The notes beneath the pieces were generated by a model. That model ran no database searches. It was not told the origin of the DNA and saw only the letters and a list, made by a program, of their open reading frames with translations. The translations under genes were made by a program, and so were the position numbers. From a virus, in the IMG/VR virus record IMGVR_UViG_3300009610_000085, positions 1 through 25,048 of that record: DNA of 25,048 nt. The stretch is one strand, 5' to 3'. Each line of letters starts with the position of its first letter. The first letter of the stretch is position 1. Below are positions 13,419 to 19,542 of this stretch, one piece after another.

Positions 13419-14009
13419 CGGCTCCGTTTGCCGCAGCAGAGCAGGCTCGACCGCGCGAGGAAGTGGGTGACGCACGGAATCCCAGCGAGTTGAGGCCGAT
13501 CAGACCGCAGCGTCGGGGCAGGAGCCTCGATAGAATAGGCGATCGGATAGCCGGTAAACCCTCGTGGCAGCGTCACGGGAAACCCGGCCGAGCCAGGACG
13601 CGTCCTCGCGCGCGCGCGTCCCTATTTAGCGGGCGTATGAAGCAAACAGGCAGCATTTACCCTTGCGTCAGCAAGGGAAGATGCTTTCGATGACCGGACT
13701 TGCCCGCTGTCGCTGTGGCCTCTACAACGATGCGACAGCGATGGCCGCAATCGGTGGAAGCGATGCCGGTAGAGGCACTCGCTGGAGACAGCTTCGATGA
13801 CCAGATTTGCCAAAAACGGTTCCGGCGTATCGAGGTGAACGGATGCGGAACGATTTCCCTAAATTGCTTCCGGTTTGTTCTCACGAGCTCAATTTTCCCC
13901 GTTCCCGGACCGGTCGAGGGACGATTCCCGTACCGTATCGACCGCTCGATCCGATCGGAATAGGTGAACGATATCAGTGTGATACGAGGCGCTGCCACAA
14001 TCGTTCAGG
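13419..14009. other. Gene-poor 590-base region with inverted and direct repeats
   Basis: No convincing long gene lies here. The left part is arginine-codon-rich on all frames and ends in a CG-alternating run (about 13605-13618). From 13637 there is a chain of four very short reading frames of 18, 36, 13 and 42 codons, each start overlapping the previous stop. A 19-bp direct repeat with two mismatches lies at 13686-13704 and 13793-13811. CGCTGTCGC (13705-13713) can pair with GCGACAGCG (13732-13740), and GCCTCTAC (13718-13725) with GTAGAGGC (13769-13776), an interleaved topology compatible with a pseudoknot. A structured RNA or decayed gene is possible. Confidence 0.6.
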
Positions 14010-14747
14010 ATGCTGAACAGCGTGCGAAACCACCAAGGCCTGTCGAAGTTGTGCGGCGCGCGAGGCAAGCGCTCCGGTCTGCCGTGCTCGAGACCGGCGC
14101 TGCTCGGCAAGCGCCGATGCCACCTGCACGGTGGTCGCTGCACTGGCGGGTTCCGGTGGTCCGGCGATCCGCGCGACGCGACGCAAGCCGCATCACGAGC
14201 GTTGCATGCAAGGCAACAGCAATTCCGCGCGTTGCATCTGCCGTGGTACGGTGGGCGCACTCCGAAACCATCGACGGTCAAGCGCCGCATGTCCGATGCT
14301 CTCGAAGCTGCAGACAAGCTGATCAGGCTTGCTGAGCTGCCGCGCGACGAGGCGCCGGCGTTAGTGCCGAGCAATGAGCACGCTGTCGTGCTCGATAGCG
14401 GGTCACTGGCTGGCCTCAGGTTGCAGCGCGATACGGTGCTCTTGGTTCAGCGCGAGCTTGACGCGGCAATGGCCGCTGGGCCGGGAGCGGGGATAGCTGT
14501 CGATGACAAGGGACAGTCGATCGGGCTGCCTACCGCGCTGATCGATGTGAAGCTGCTTCGCGCTGGCAACGAAGCAGCGCGCGACCTGACAAAGCTCGCT
14601 GTGCGCGTCGCGGAGGGGGCCTTTAAGGCGCAACAAGGCAATACGCTGGTGGCGCTGCTGGACGCTCTGAAAGCATCGCAGCCGGGCAAGGATACGGTCG
14701 ACGCTCAGGCCCCTAAGGGCCTGGCGCCGCCGGACGATAAAGGCTAG
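14010..14747 (+). CDS. HGG-motif phage protein, possible terminase small subunit
   Basis: The 245-residue protein opens with the cysteine/histidine motif of the phage HGGxSTG family: LCGARGKRSGLPCSRPALLG, then RCHLHGGRCTG (C15, C26, C37, H40). This motif is usual at the N-terminus of proteins encoded near packaging genes, some of them treated as terminase small subunits. The rest is helical, with a hydrophobic DTVLLVQRELDAAMAAG segment, an IDVKLLRAGNEAARDLTKLA helix and a polar tail. The start is not certain: CAGG abuts the ATG, and a GTG four codons later is possible. It is not next to TerL here, which weakens the terminase idea. Confidence 0.78.
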   Translation: MLNSVRNHQGLSKLCGARGKRSGLPCSRPALLGKRRCHLHGGRCTGGFRWSGDPRDATQAASRALHARQQQFRALHLPWYGGRTPKPSTVKRRMSDALEAADKLIRLAELPRDEAPALVPSNEHAVVLDSGSLAGLRLQRDTVLLVQRELDAAMAAGPGAGIAVDDKGQSIGLPTALIDVKLLRAGNEAARDLTKLAVRVAEGAFKAQQGNTLVALLDALKASQPGKDTVDAQAPKGLAPPDDKG

Positions 14748-14753
14748 GCCGAC

Positions 14754-14936
14754 CTACATCGGCAGAGTGATATACCAGCGCTTGACGTAGCGGCCGCCGA
14801 TGCGCGGCTTGCGGCTCACGATCTCAGGCCATTCGCCTTCGCACACCTCATCACGATTGAACATATCCGCCAGCACATCATCGGCACGCTCCGCCGACTT
14901 GAACGGGCCGGCGTAATCGTATCTCGCCGGGGTCAT
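14754..14936 (-). CDS. Small hypothetical protein
   Basis: A 60-residue protein reads MTPARYDYAGPFKSAERADD and ends with a basic strand GGRYVKRWYITLPM. The ATG overlaps the stop of the upstream 66-residue gene (ATGA), so the two form a pair driven by the leftward promoter near 15185. The stop lies seven bases from the end of the converging HGG-motif gene. Family unknown. Confidence 0.78.
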   Translation of the reverse strand: MTPARYDYAGPFKSAERADDVLADMFNRDEVCEGEWPEIVSRKPRIGGRYVKRWYITLPM

Positions 14937-15133
14937 AGCCCGTGCTCGTGCGTCATGCCGAGCGAGCGACAGCGCTCATAGGCGGCCTTGGTCTTTGCCT
15001 CGATCGCACGCTGACCCATTGGCGTGACAAACACGCTCCCTAGGTAGCGATCCTCCTGTCGCAGCGCATACTCATAAGCTGCAAGCGCCATCTTCTGATC
15101 GCGGGTCAATTTCGGCTTGGTCGTCGTCGCCAT
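14933..15133 (-). CDS. Small hypothetical protein, first of a leftward pair
   Basis: The 66-residue product is basic and helical (KPKLTRDQKMALAAYEYALR, then a second helix from QRAIEAKTKAAYERCRSLG). An AGGAG ribosome site within the conserved CAACCACAGGAG leader precedes the ATG. It resembles small phage DNA-associated proteins in charge and size, but no motif is diagnostic. It is driven by a promoter divergent from that of the 61-residue gene. Confidence 0.78.
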   Translation of the reverse strand: MATTTKPKLTRDQKMALAAYEYALRQEDRYLGSVFVTPMGQRAIEAKTKAAYERCRSLGMTHEHGL

Positions 15134-15160
15134 CGTTCGCTCCTGTGGTTGACAGCGACG

Positions 15161-15190
15161 ATCCTACCGCTCGACAAAATCTCACGTCAA
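15161..15190 (-). promoter_or_regulatory. Leftward promoter of the divergent pair
   Basis: On the minus strand TTGACG (15190-15185) is followed after 18 bases by TAGGAT (15166-15161). Its leader carries GTCAACCACAGGAG, the element that also leads the genes at 12404, 15257 and 20737. Confidence 0.6.
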
Positions 15191-15194
15191 CATC

Positions 15195-15214
15195 TTTTCC
15201 GCTTGACCGGAAAA
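15195..15214. promoter_or_regulatory. Candidate operator between divergent promoters
   Basis: TTTTCCG and CGGAAAA form an inverted repeat around the rightward -35 box (spacer cttgac). It lies between the two divergent -35 elements, so a protein bound here would affect both. A similar TTTTCCGCTTGAC string occurs at 20672. Confidence 0.5.
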
Positions 15215-15230
15215 TAATCGGTGCTATCTT
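15203..15230 (+). promoter_or_regulatory. Rightward promoter of the divergent pair
   Basis: TTGACC and TATCTT are spaced by 16 bases; GTCAACCACGGAG then leads into the ATG at 15257. The boxes are close to the alphaproteobacterial CTTGAC/CTATAT pattern. Confidence 0.65.
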
Positions 15231-15256
15231 AGGGTCGTCAACCACGGAGATACGCC

Positions 15257-15442
15257 ATGAAACGCAAGCAATACCGCGCACCGCGCAATGCCGCCGAGCG
15301 CATCCGGGAAGCCGAGCGCGCGATCTACCGCTTGCGCGAAAGCATGAAAGGCCCGGTTGAGAACCGCGTCGGGTATTACGGCCAGCAGGCCCGTGAGGCG
15401 ATTGCACGCTGGCAACAGGTTATCGATCGCGAGACCGCCTAG
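15257..15442 (+). CDS. Small basic helical protein
   Basis: The 61-residue product, MKRKQYRAPRNAAERIREAE onward, is strongly basic and helical with WQQVIDRETA at its end. A GGAG stands nine bases ahead of the ATG. It has its own promoter, shared in a divergent arrangement with the 66-residue gene. The charge suggests DNA or RNA contact, but I cannot name a family. A short GC-rich hairpin follows the stop. Confidence 0.78.
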   Translation: MKRKQYRAPRNAAERIREAERAIYRLRESMKGPVENRVGYYGQQAREAIARWQQVIDRETA

Positions 15443-15453
15443 ACCATACCGGC

Positions 15454-15475
15454 CTGCCCCGTTACGGCGGGGCAG
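15454..15475 (+). terminator. GC-rich hairpin between small genes
   Basis: CTGCCCCG pairs perfectly with CGGGGCAG around a six-base loop, just after the 61-residue gene. No T-run follows, so it is a weak terminator or an mRNA-stabilising or processing hairpin. Confidence 0.5.
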
Positions 15476-15511
15476 AGCGGTGCGGCCTTCGCACAAACAG
15501 GGGATAACATC

Positions 15512-15811
15512 ATGAATCGCACGACAGTCAAGACACTGCGCATTCTGGTCGACCAGCTCAACGATCTCGCCGGCATGCCGCGCGAGGCATGGGCGCGGAA
15601 CGCCGACGGCTCGAACCGCTCGGTCGAGGGCGTCTATGTCCTCGATTGCGCCTATGGCGGCTACCGCCTGGCGCAGATCGCCGGCGGTAGCGGCGGGGAG
15701 CGCGACATCACCGGCCGCTATGGCGCGGCGATCACGGCCGACCTGATCCGCGCCTACATGGCTGGTATGCAGGCCGGCATGACCCGCCGGCCGATCGCGA
15801 GGGCGGCATGA
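15512..15811 (+). CDS. Hypothetical protein
   Basis: A 99-residue protein with an N-terminal helix (TVKTLRILVDQLNDLAGMPR), a strand-like centre containing GVYVLDCAYGGYRLAQIAGG, and a helical C-terminus with methionine-rich YMAGMQAGM. This profile is found in small phage proteins that carry no catalytic motif. Its TGA overlaps the next start (ATGA), so it is translated together with the next gene. The 70-base gap upstream has the GC hairpin. Confidence 0.75.
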   Translation: MNRTTVKTLRILVDQLNDLAGMPREAWARNADGSNRSVEGVYVLDCAYGGYRLAQIAGGSGGERDITGRYGAAITADLIRAYMAGMQAGMTRRPIARAA

Positions 15812-16078
15812 CCGCTCGAGCACGCTGGCAGCACGCGGCGGCGGCCTGGGGTATCCTGGGCCGCTCGCTGGAACTCAACGCAACGGAAGCGTCCTGGGCC
15901 GTCCAATTAGCCGCGACGCGATTGCGCCAGGCCGGCTTGCCGGACCTCGCCGAGACGGCCGACGAGACTCGCCGGCGACTGGGCGCCCGAGGATATCGCG
16001 GTGCGGGCATTGATGGACCGGGCTTGCGAGGCCGCGGCACTGGAAACCGAACACCTGACAGGGGGAGCGACGACATGA
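15808..16078 (+). pseudogene. Small helical protein gene, probably frameshifted
   Basis: Translation starts at an ATG overlapping the previous stop and reads a convincing helical protein, MTARARWQHAAAAWGILGRS to about ETADETRRRLG. Beyond about 15985 this frame turns into arginine- and glycine-rich sequence and runs without a stop into the next gene. The +1 frame from about 15968 instead reads AGDWAPEDIAVRALMDRACE and ends in HLTGGATT with a TGA that overlaps the next ATG (ATGA), as expected for this tightly packed cluster. One extra base near the GGGCGCCC stretch, a sequencing error, or a real frameshift would explain this. The joined product would be about 89 residues. Confidence 0.55.
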
Positions 16079-16314
16079 ACCGTACGATTCAGGATTGCGA
16101 GACGCCGGTGTTTGAGAACGTGCACGGCACACTGGCGCAACGGATTACGATCCCGGCCGGAACGCTTGTCGAGTTAGTCGATGGCCCGCAAGGGATGTTC
16201 TGGGCGGTCGCGGACGTGCCGCTCCTGATGCGCCTCACCGGCAACACGCATGATCCGAAATACAGGTACATCTGCGTGCCGCACGCGCTCGTCGGGGAGG
16301 CGCTGCGCCCGTGA
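16075..16314 (+). CDS. Small beta-rich hypothetical protein
   Basis: The 79-residue product includes a strand-turn ITIPAGTLVELVDGPQGMFW and ends YRYICVPHALVGEALRP. GGGGGAG stands seven bases before the ATG. An identical 'IPAGT' turn occurs in the 72-residue leftward protein near 11,900, so the two may be distant paralogues. Its last bases overlap the nuclease-like gene that follows (GTGA). No function is assigned. Confidence 0.75.
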   Translation: MNRTIQDCETPVFENVHGTLAQRITIPAGTLVELVDGPQGMFWAVADVPLLMRLTGNTHDPKYRYICVPHALVGEALRP

Positions 16315-16345
16315 GCGGGCGCCTATCCGCCGCCCTGGCCGGCCT
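16311..16345. repeat. Copy 1 of a 35-bp gene-start duplication
   Basis: Bases 16311-16345 and 16670-16704 match at 33 of 35 positions and encode the same residues SGRLSAALAGL at the start of two successive genes. Copy 1 starts GTG and copy 2 ATG. Confidence 0.85.
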
Positions 16346-16673
16346 GGTGCTGGCCGGGGCATGCGCCGCGCTCGCCGTGCCCGATGCATTGTCGCGGAAC
16401 ACGATCCGGGGCGAGGCCACGGTGATCGACGGCGATACAATCGACGTAGGCGGCGTGCGCGTGCGCCTGTGGGGCATAGACGCACCCGAGGGGGCTCAGG
16501 TATGCGGCGGGGTTTCTTGCGGCCTGGCGGCCACGGCAGGGCTCCTACGCCTCATTGGCCGCGACACCGTGACCTGCACCGACCTCGCCCGCGCCCGCGA
16601 CCCGCAGGACTGGGCTAGGGCCTGGGAACAGGCGGTGCGCGAGGTGTTCGACCTGATCTGTAGCGTTGTATGA
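16311..16673 (+). CDS. Membrane-anchored or secreted staphylococcal nuclease-like protein, truncated
   Basis: The 120-residue protein starts with a hydrophobic signal or anchor (LSAALAGLVLAGACAALAV, residues 5-23). A thermonuclease (SNase) half-domain follows: GEATVIDGDTIDVGGVRVRL, then WGIDAPEGAQVC. The Arg and Glu of the RLxGIDAPE motif are present. After about residue 90 (DTVTCTDLA) the usual second half with YGR and the catalytic second Arg is missing and is replaced by an unrelated RARDPQDWARAWEQAVREVF tail. Activity is therefore doubtful. The first 35 bases of the gene are nearly duplicated at the start of the following gene. The GTG start overlaps the previous stop. Confidence 0.75.
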   Translation: MSGRLSAALAGLVLAGACAALAVPDALSRNTIRGEATVIDGDTIDVGGVRVRLWGIDAPEGAQVCGGVSCGLAATAGLLRLIGRDTVTCTDLARARDPQDWARAWEQAVREVFDLICSVV

Positions 16674-16704
16674 GCGGGCGCCTGTCCGCCGCCCTGGCCG
16701 GCCT
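16670..16704. repeat. Copy 2 of the 35-bp gene-start duplication
   Basis: The second copy, 359 bases downstream of the first, begins the 38-residue membrane protein gene. Beyond the copy the two genes diverge at once. Confidence 0.85.
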
Positions 16705-16786
16705 CGCGTGCGACGCGATCGGGCTGGCGCTGGCGATGGTCAATGCAGTGCTCTGGCCTTTCATTTTGTGGGCGATACTCACATGA
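16670..16786 (+). CDS. 38-residue membrane protein
   Basis: A very short gene beginning MSGRLSAALAGLACDAIGLA and ending in a hydrophobic ALAMVNAVLWPFILWAILT. One transmembrane helix is likely. Its ATG overlaps the stop of the nuclease-like gene (ATGA). The shared first eleven residues with that gene indicate a duplicated 5' end; the function is unknown and a holin role cannot be inferred from size alone. Confidence 0.6.
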   Translation: MSGRLSAALAGLACDAIGLALAMVNAVLWPFILWAILT

Positions 16787-16816
16787 CCGCCTACCACGAC
16801 CACGAGGATTGACGCT

Positions 16817-17290
16817 ATGAACCCAATGTACGGCTCAAAGCCTCGGAAAGATCGCGATGGCGACGATAACCCAATCGTCGGGCACAAGACATTCCGAGAC
16901 GCCGAAGGTCACTACTCGCACGAGCCAATCCACAAAGATGAAGCGGACACTTTGTGGGCGTCGATAGAAGCTCATCGAGCGGAGCGGGCGGTACGGCTGC
17001 CTGACGAGCGCACGGCGATCTTGGCGATGTTTGATGCCTACGGCCGACTACGCGAACTAGGCTGGCGAGAGGCGTGCTATTGCCCGAAGGATGGCACGCC
17101 GTTCGATGTAATCGAACCTGGCAGCACAGGCATTCATCCCTGTTTCTACAGCGGAGAGTGGCCGACCGGGTACTTTATGGTCGGCGAAGGAATTGATTGC
17201 GGCCCATCGTCACCGATTTTGTTTCGCCAATCGACCCTGAGGACTGGAGGAAAGGCAAGCGATGAACAAACAGAGGGCGCAACAACTTAA
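16817..17290 (+). CDS. Hypothetical phage protein
   Basis: A 157-residue protein with a charged N-terminus, then TAILAMFDAYGRLRELGWRE (about 67-86) and a cysteine- and aromatic-rich ACYCPKDGTPFDVIEPGSTG segment. After that comes FYSGEWPTGYFMVGEGIDCG. This looks like a known type of short phage accessory protein in which 'GW.EA.YCPKDG..F.VI..GS.G' is the core, but I cannot give a function. No strong ribosome site precedes the ATG. The end overlaps the next small gene by 29 bases. Confidence 0.75.
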   Translation: MNPMYGSKPRKDRDGDDNPIVGHKTFRDAEGHYSHEPIHKDEADTLWASIEAHRAERAVRLPDERTAILAMFDAYGRLRELGWREACYCPKDGTPFDVIEPGSTGIHPCFYSGEWPTGYFMVGEGIDCGPSSPILFRQSTLRTGGKASDEQTEGATT

Positions 17291-17429
17291 CCTGCGGTGC
17301 CGCTGCGGCGCCGATGGCAGCCCCATCCCGTGCAAGGGTGGGTGCGACTTGATCTGCCAGCGGGTCGACGAGCGCGAGGCTGCGGCCGTCACCCGGCGGC
17401 TGAAGATGATCGACGCGGCGGGAGGGTGA
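17262..17429 (+). CDS. Small cysteine-rich protein, probable zinc binder
   Basis: A 55-residue gene starts MNKQRAQQLNLRCRCGADGS and continues PIPCKGGCDLICQ, giving five cysteines within 20 residues, then a charged helix (VDEREAAAVTRRLKMIDAA). A strong GGAGGAAAGG stands about seven bases ahead of the ATG. It overlaps the previous gene's end by 29 bases and stops one base before the next ATG. The cysteine spacing is compatible with one small zinc knuckle; no family is recognised. Confidence 0.72.
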   Translation: MNKQRAQQLNLRCRCGADGSPIPCKGGCDLICQRVDEREAAAVTRRLKMIDAAGG

Positions 17430-17430
17430 G

Positions 17431-17718
17431 ATGGCGATCCAGTTCACACAATACGTCAGGCCGCATGGTCGGAAGCGGCCGGTGTCGATCGACATGCCGG
17501 CCTACGTCGAGGCGCTCGCCCATAAGTTCATCGAGGGCGGCGGCTGGTATGAGGCCGAGGTGCTGCCCGATGGTCAAGTCAGCCTGACGGCATGCGCTGT
17601 CGTCGATGACGAGCCCGACGATGTTGGATGCGTCATCGCCACGAACGGCCCCGGCATGCGAGATGCTGTCGAGCGGCTGGTGCGTGCTTCGGTCAAGCAT
17701 ATCGAGGCAACGCCATGA
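17431..17718 (+). CDS. Hypothetical protein
   Basis: A 95-residue protein with a conserved-looking start MAIQFTQYVRPHGRKRPVSI, a helix AYVEALAHKFIEGGGWYEAE, a strand QVSLTACAVV and an acidic stretch. GAGGGTGAG precedes the ATG. Phages of alphaproteobacteria often carry proteins of this type ('F..Y.RP.GR......D.P..V...A'), but no role is known to me. Its stop overlaps the next start (ATGA). Confidence 0.8.
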   Translation: MAIQFTQYVRPHGRKRPVSIDMPAYVEALAHKFIEGGGWYEAEVLPDGQVSLTACAVVDDEPDDVGCVIATNGPGMRDAVERLVRASVKHIEATP

Positions 17719-18056
17719 CCGAAGCATCCCCCACCGCAGCCGTAAAGCCGCATCGCCCCGAGCCCTGGACTCCGGGACCGTGGTTCGTCAGCGAAGACCC
17801 GCGCGACGGCATGGAGTGGAACCGGCACATCGCCACCGACGAGGCCGGCGAGAACCGGATTTGCTTCATGGCGAATGGCTGCGACGAGCGGGACGAAGAG
17901 TTTGCCGCAAATGCCCGACTAATAGCAGCTGCGCCTGACCTCCGCCTCGCTCTGTCCGCTCTTGTCGGCTGGTACGAAACCGACCCGACGAACATCGGGG
18001 CGGTATACGCCGCGAACCACGCCCGGAAAGTCCTAGCAAAGATCGAGGCCGCCTGA
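17715..18056 (+). CDS. Phage protein with the ANARLIAAAPDL motif
   Basis: The 113-residue product has the common phage layout PWTPGPWFV, a short beta region, and EEFAANARLIAAAPDLRLAL (about 63-82), then ALVGWYETDP and a terminal helix. The ANARLIAAAPDL string is typical of a widespread small phage protein group whose function is not known. The ATG overlaps the previous stop and the TGA is followed directly by the next ATG (TGATG), so it is part of a co-translated string. Confidence 0.82.
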   Translation: MTEASPTAAVKPHRPEPWTPGPWFVSEDPRDGMEWNRHIATDEAGENRICFMANGCDERDEEFAANARLIAAAPDLRLALSALVGWYETDPTNIGAVYAANHARKVLAKIEAA

Positions 18057-18271
18057 TGCCCACCGGGGAACTCGACAGCCGCAGCGACCTGCCGCCTGGA
18101 CCTTACGTCGTCGGATTGACCAAGGGACCGGGCGGCGAATTGGGGCCGCCGCACACCGTCACCTGCGGCACCGGGCAGGCGGTGGCGGCCCACATTCCCT
18201 CGAAGGCCATCGCCGAGAAGATCGCGGCTGCGCTCAACATCATCGAGGCAATGGGCAGTCAGTCGGAATAG
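18056..18271 (+). CDS. Small hypothetical protein
   Basis: A 71-residue protein with PGPYVVGLTKGPGGELGPPH and a terminal helix AIAEKIAAALNIIEAMG. It starts within the previous stop (TGATG). It is the last gene of this rightward string, ending seven bases before the convergent stop of the replication operon. Function unknown. Confidence 0.75.
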   Translation: MPTGELDSRSDLPPGPYVVGLTKGPGGELGPPHTVTCGTGQAVAAHIPSKAIAEKIAAALNIIEAMGSQSE

Positions 18272-18278
18272 CCGGTTC

Positions 18279-18530
18279 TCAGCGCTTGAAGAACCGTTGA
18301 GCAGCCGCCGCGGAGGCCTCATCGTACCACGATCTGTCGGGATCAATGGGCGATGCGGCTTCGTCGGCATTGCCCAGAAAGGTTCGCCGCCAGGCATAAT
18401 CGTATGCGTGGTATTGCCAGCGCTCAGTATCGGTCAGACCGGAATAACTCCGGTTCCGCAGGCTTTTGCGAATGCCGCTGTAATGCGCCTTGCTGGGAAA
18501 CCCGATCATTGTCACGTCCGATGGCGGCAT
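18279..18530 (-). CDS. Small protein overlapping the initiator gene
   Basis: I place this 83-residue gene at the ATG with GGAGA six bases upstream. It reads MPPSDVTMIGFPSKAHYSGI and is rich in Tyr, Trp and Arg (YSGLTDTERWQYHAYDYAWR), ending DEASAAAAQRFFKR. The first 107 bases overlap the end of the initiator gene in another frame, so the two are probably coupled. It lies where lambdoid phages carry a partner of the initiator, but no helicase-loader motif is visible. Confidence 0.65.
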   Translation of the reverse strand: MPPSDVTMIGFPSKAHYSGIRKSLRNRSYSGLTDTERWQYHAYDYAWRRTFLGNADEAASPIDPDRSWYDEASAAAAQRFFKR

Positions 18531-19209
18531 TGCCGTTCTCCAGTCTTGGTGGTGGTGAGGTCGGCTTGATGCGCCGCTGCTCGCTGTCGCCAAAATCATC
18601 GAGCCAGCGCTTCTGATTGAGCCATGTTGCCGGATGGCACCAGTCCCGGTCTTCGGGCTTGTTGGCGATATAGCGGGAAACTCCCGCAATCATGTCGCCG
18701 GCACTGGCTTGCTTACAGGCCCTTGCCCAAGCCCTCTCGGCCGCCCCCTTCCCGATCTTCGCCGGATAGCCTTCCCACCATTTTTCGAAGTCCGTAAGCG
18801 TCGTCCCCCGGCGGGGGACTACAGGGGGAGATTCCTTGAAGGTTCTAAGTGAAGGTTCTGTGTGATCGTCCGTCACGTGCCCGAGTGATCGTCCGTCAGG
18901 TGCCGAGTGATCTTTGGTCACGTGATCTTGGGTCACATGTGATCCTGCGTCACACTGCACAAAATATACATTTGAGTGTTGCCCATCCCTGTCGGCCCTG
19001 TGTTCGACCCGGAGCATTCCGGCGCTGACCAGCTTTTTTATCTGCCGGTTGACCGTCTCGCGGACGATGCCGCACCGCTTGGCTAGATGGGTTTGCGAGG
19101 GCCAGCACTTGCCGTCCATGTCGGCCATGTCGGCCAGGGCCAGCAGCACGATCTTTTCGGCGCAGGGGAGATCCTGCTCGAATGCCCAGCTGAGCAATTT
19201 AAGGCTCAT
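18424..19209 (-). CDS. Phage replication initiator, O/DnaT-like, with HTH domain
   Basis: The 261-residue product has a winged HTH of the helix_turn_helix_36 type at residues about 18-76 (EKIVLLALADMADMDGKCWP, then SQTHLAKRCGIVRETVNRQI). A polar linker (about 85-130) and a C-terminal domain with FEKWWEGYPAKIGKGAAERA and HPATWLNQKRWLDD follow, typical of phage replication proteins. It would bind the origin and recruit the helicase loader. The linker is encoded by five repeated dyads and an AT-rich patch, so the origin appears to lie within the gene as in lambda O. The ATG overlaps the stop of the small HTH gene upstream. Confidence 0.88.
   Translation of the reverse strand: MSLKLLSWAFEQDLPCAEKIVLLALADMADMDGKCWPSQTHLAKRCGIVRETVNRQIKKLVSAGMLRVEHRADRDGQHSNVYFVQCDAGSHVTQDHVTKDHSAPDGRSLGHVTDDHTEPSLRTFKESPPVVPRRGTTLTDFEKWWEGYPAKIGKGAAERAWARACKQASAGDMIAGVSRYIANKPEDRDWCHPATWLNQKRWLDDFGDSEQRRIKPTSPPPRLENGNAAIGRDNDRVSQQGALQRHSQKPAEPELFRSDRY
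18862..18976. other. Candidate replication origin: five iterons plus AT-rich segment
   Basis: Five 15-bp units of the form GTGATCNNNNGTCAC (dyad GTGA-N7-TCAC, one ending TCAG) start at 18862, 18885, 18907, 18922 and 18939. They are followed by an AT-rich stretch (aaaatatacattt, 18961-18973). They lie inside the initiator gene and encode its linker. The arrangement matches lambda ori, where O-binding iterons lie in gene O beside an AT-rich unwinding region. Function is inferred. Confidence 0.7.
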
Positions 19210-19451
19210 GACAGTTCTTTCCACCAGCGGTCCAGGAGGGAGCGGCGCGGCTTGCGCTCGCCGCAGCGGTAGCGCGCCAGCATGTGCGGGCAGACCCCGA
19301 GCCGGCGCGCCATGACCTTCAGCGGGATTGCGCGCTTGCGGTGCGCCAGGCGCAACGCCTCGCGTTCCCCGGCCGAGAGCACGACGAGGGGATCAGCCGG
19401 CGGCTTGATAACGCTGGGGTCTGGTGCTAAATGCAGCGGCGCTGCCGCCAT
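19206..19451 (-). CDS. Small HTH DNA-binding protein
   Basis: An 81-residue protein in which SAGEREALRLAHRKRAIPLK (26-45) then VMARRLGVCPHMLARYRCGE (46-65) forms a helix-turn-helix of the Cro/XRE or resolvase type: the G-V-x-x-x-M-L-x-R-Y-R turn is clear. A GGAG precedes the ATG. Its last bases overlap the initiator start. Within the replication operon it may be a regulator or an origin-binding helper. Confidence 0.8.
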   Translation of the reverse strand: MAAAPLHLAPDPSVIKPPADPLVVLSAGEREALRLAHRKRAIPLKVMARRLGVCPHMLARYRCGERKPRRSLLDRWWKELS

Positions 19452-19487
19452 TGGCGTGCTCCTGACACGTCAAGATCGGCGATTTCG

Positions 19488-19516
19488 GAGGGGTCGGGCT
19501 CCATACCCGGCCCCTC
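19488..19516. promoter_or_regulatory. Strong hairpin between two replication-operon genes
   Basis: GAGGGGTCGGG and CCCGGCCCCTC can pair over eleven positions (one T/G) around a seven-base loop, in the 91-base gap upstream of the small HTH gene. There is no T-run; it may be an RNA processing or attenuation element. Confidence 0.45.
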
Positions 19517-19542
19517 AATCGCGTCGGAGCACAGTCTGACGC

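Noticed and set aside
13889-14374. Minus-strand frame of 161 codons opposite the HGG-motif gene
   Set aside because: The plus-strand frame has a recognisable C/H motif; the minus frame does not.
14010-14747. Firm call of terminase small subunit
   Set aside because: The HGG motif is suggestive, but the gene is not adjacent to TerL and has no visible DNA-binding HTH; kept only as a possibility.
15195-15230. Phage attachment site (attP) in the divergent region
   Set aside because: No integrase gene or core-type direct repeat is visible; the inverted repeat fits an operator better.
16783-16812. Nine-codon frame after the membrane microprotein
   Set aside because: Too short to support; the overlapping ATGA may be chance.
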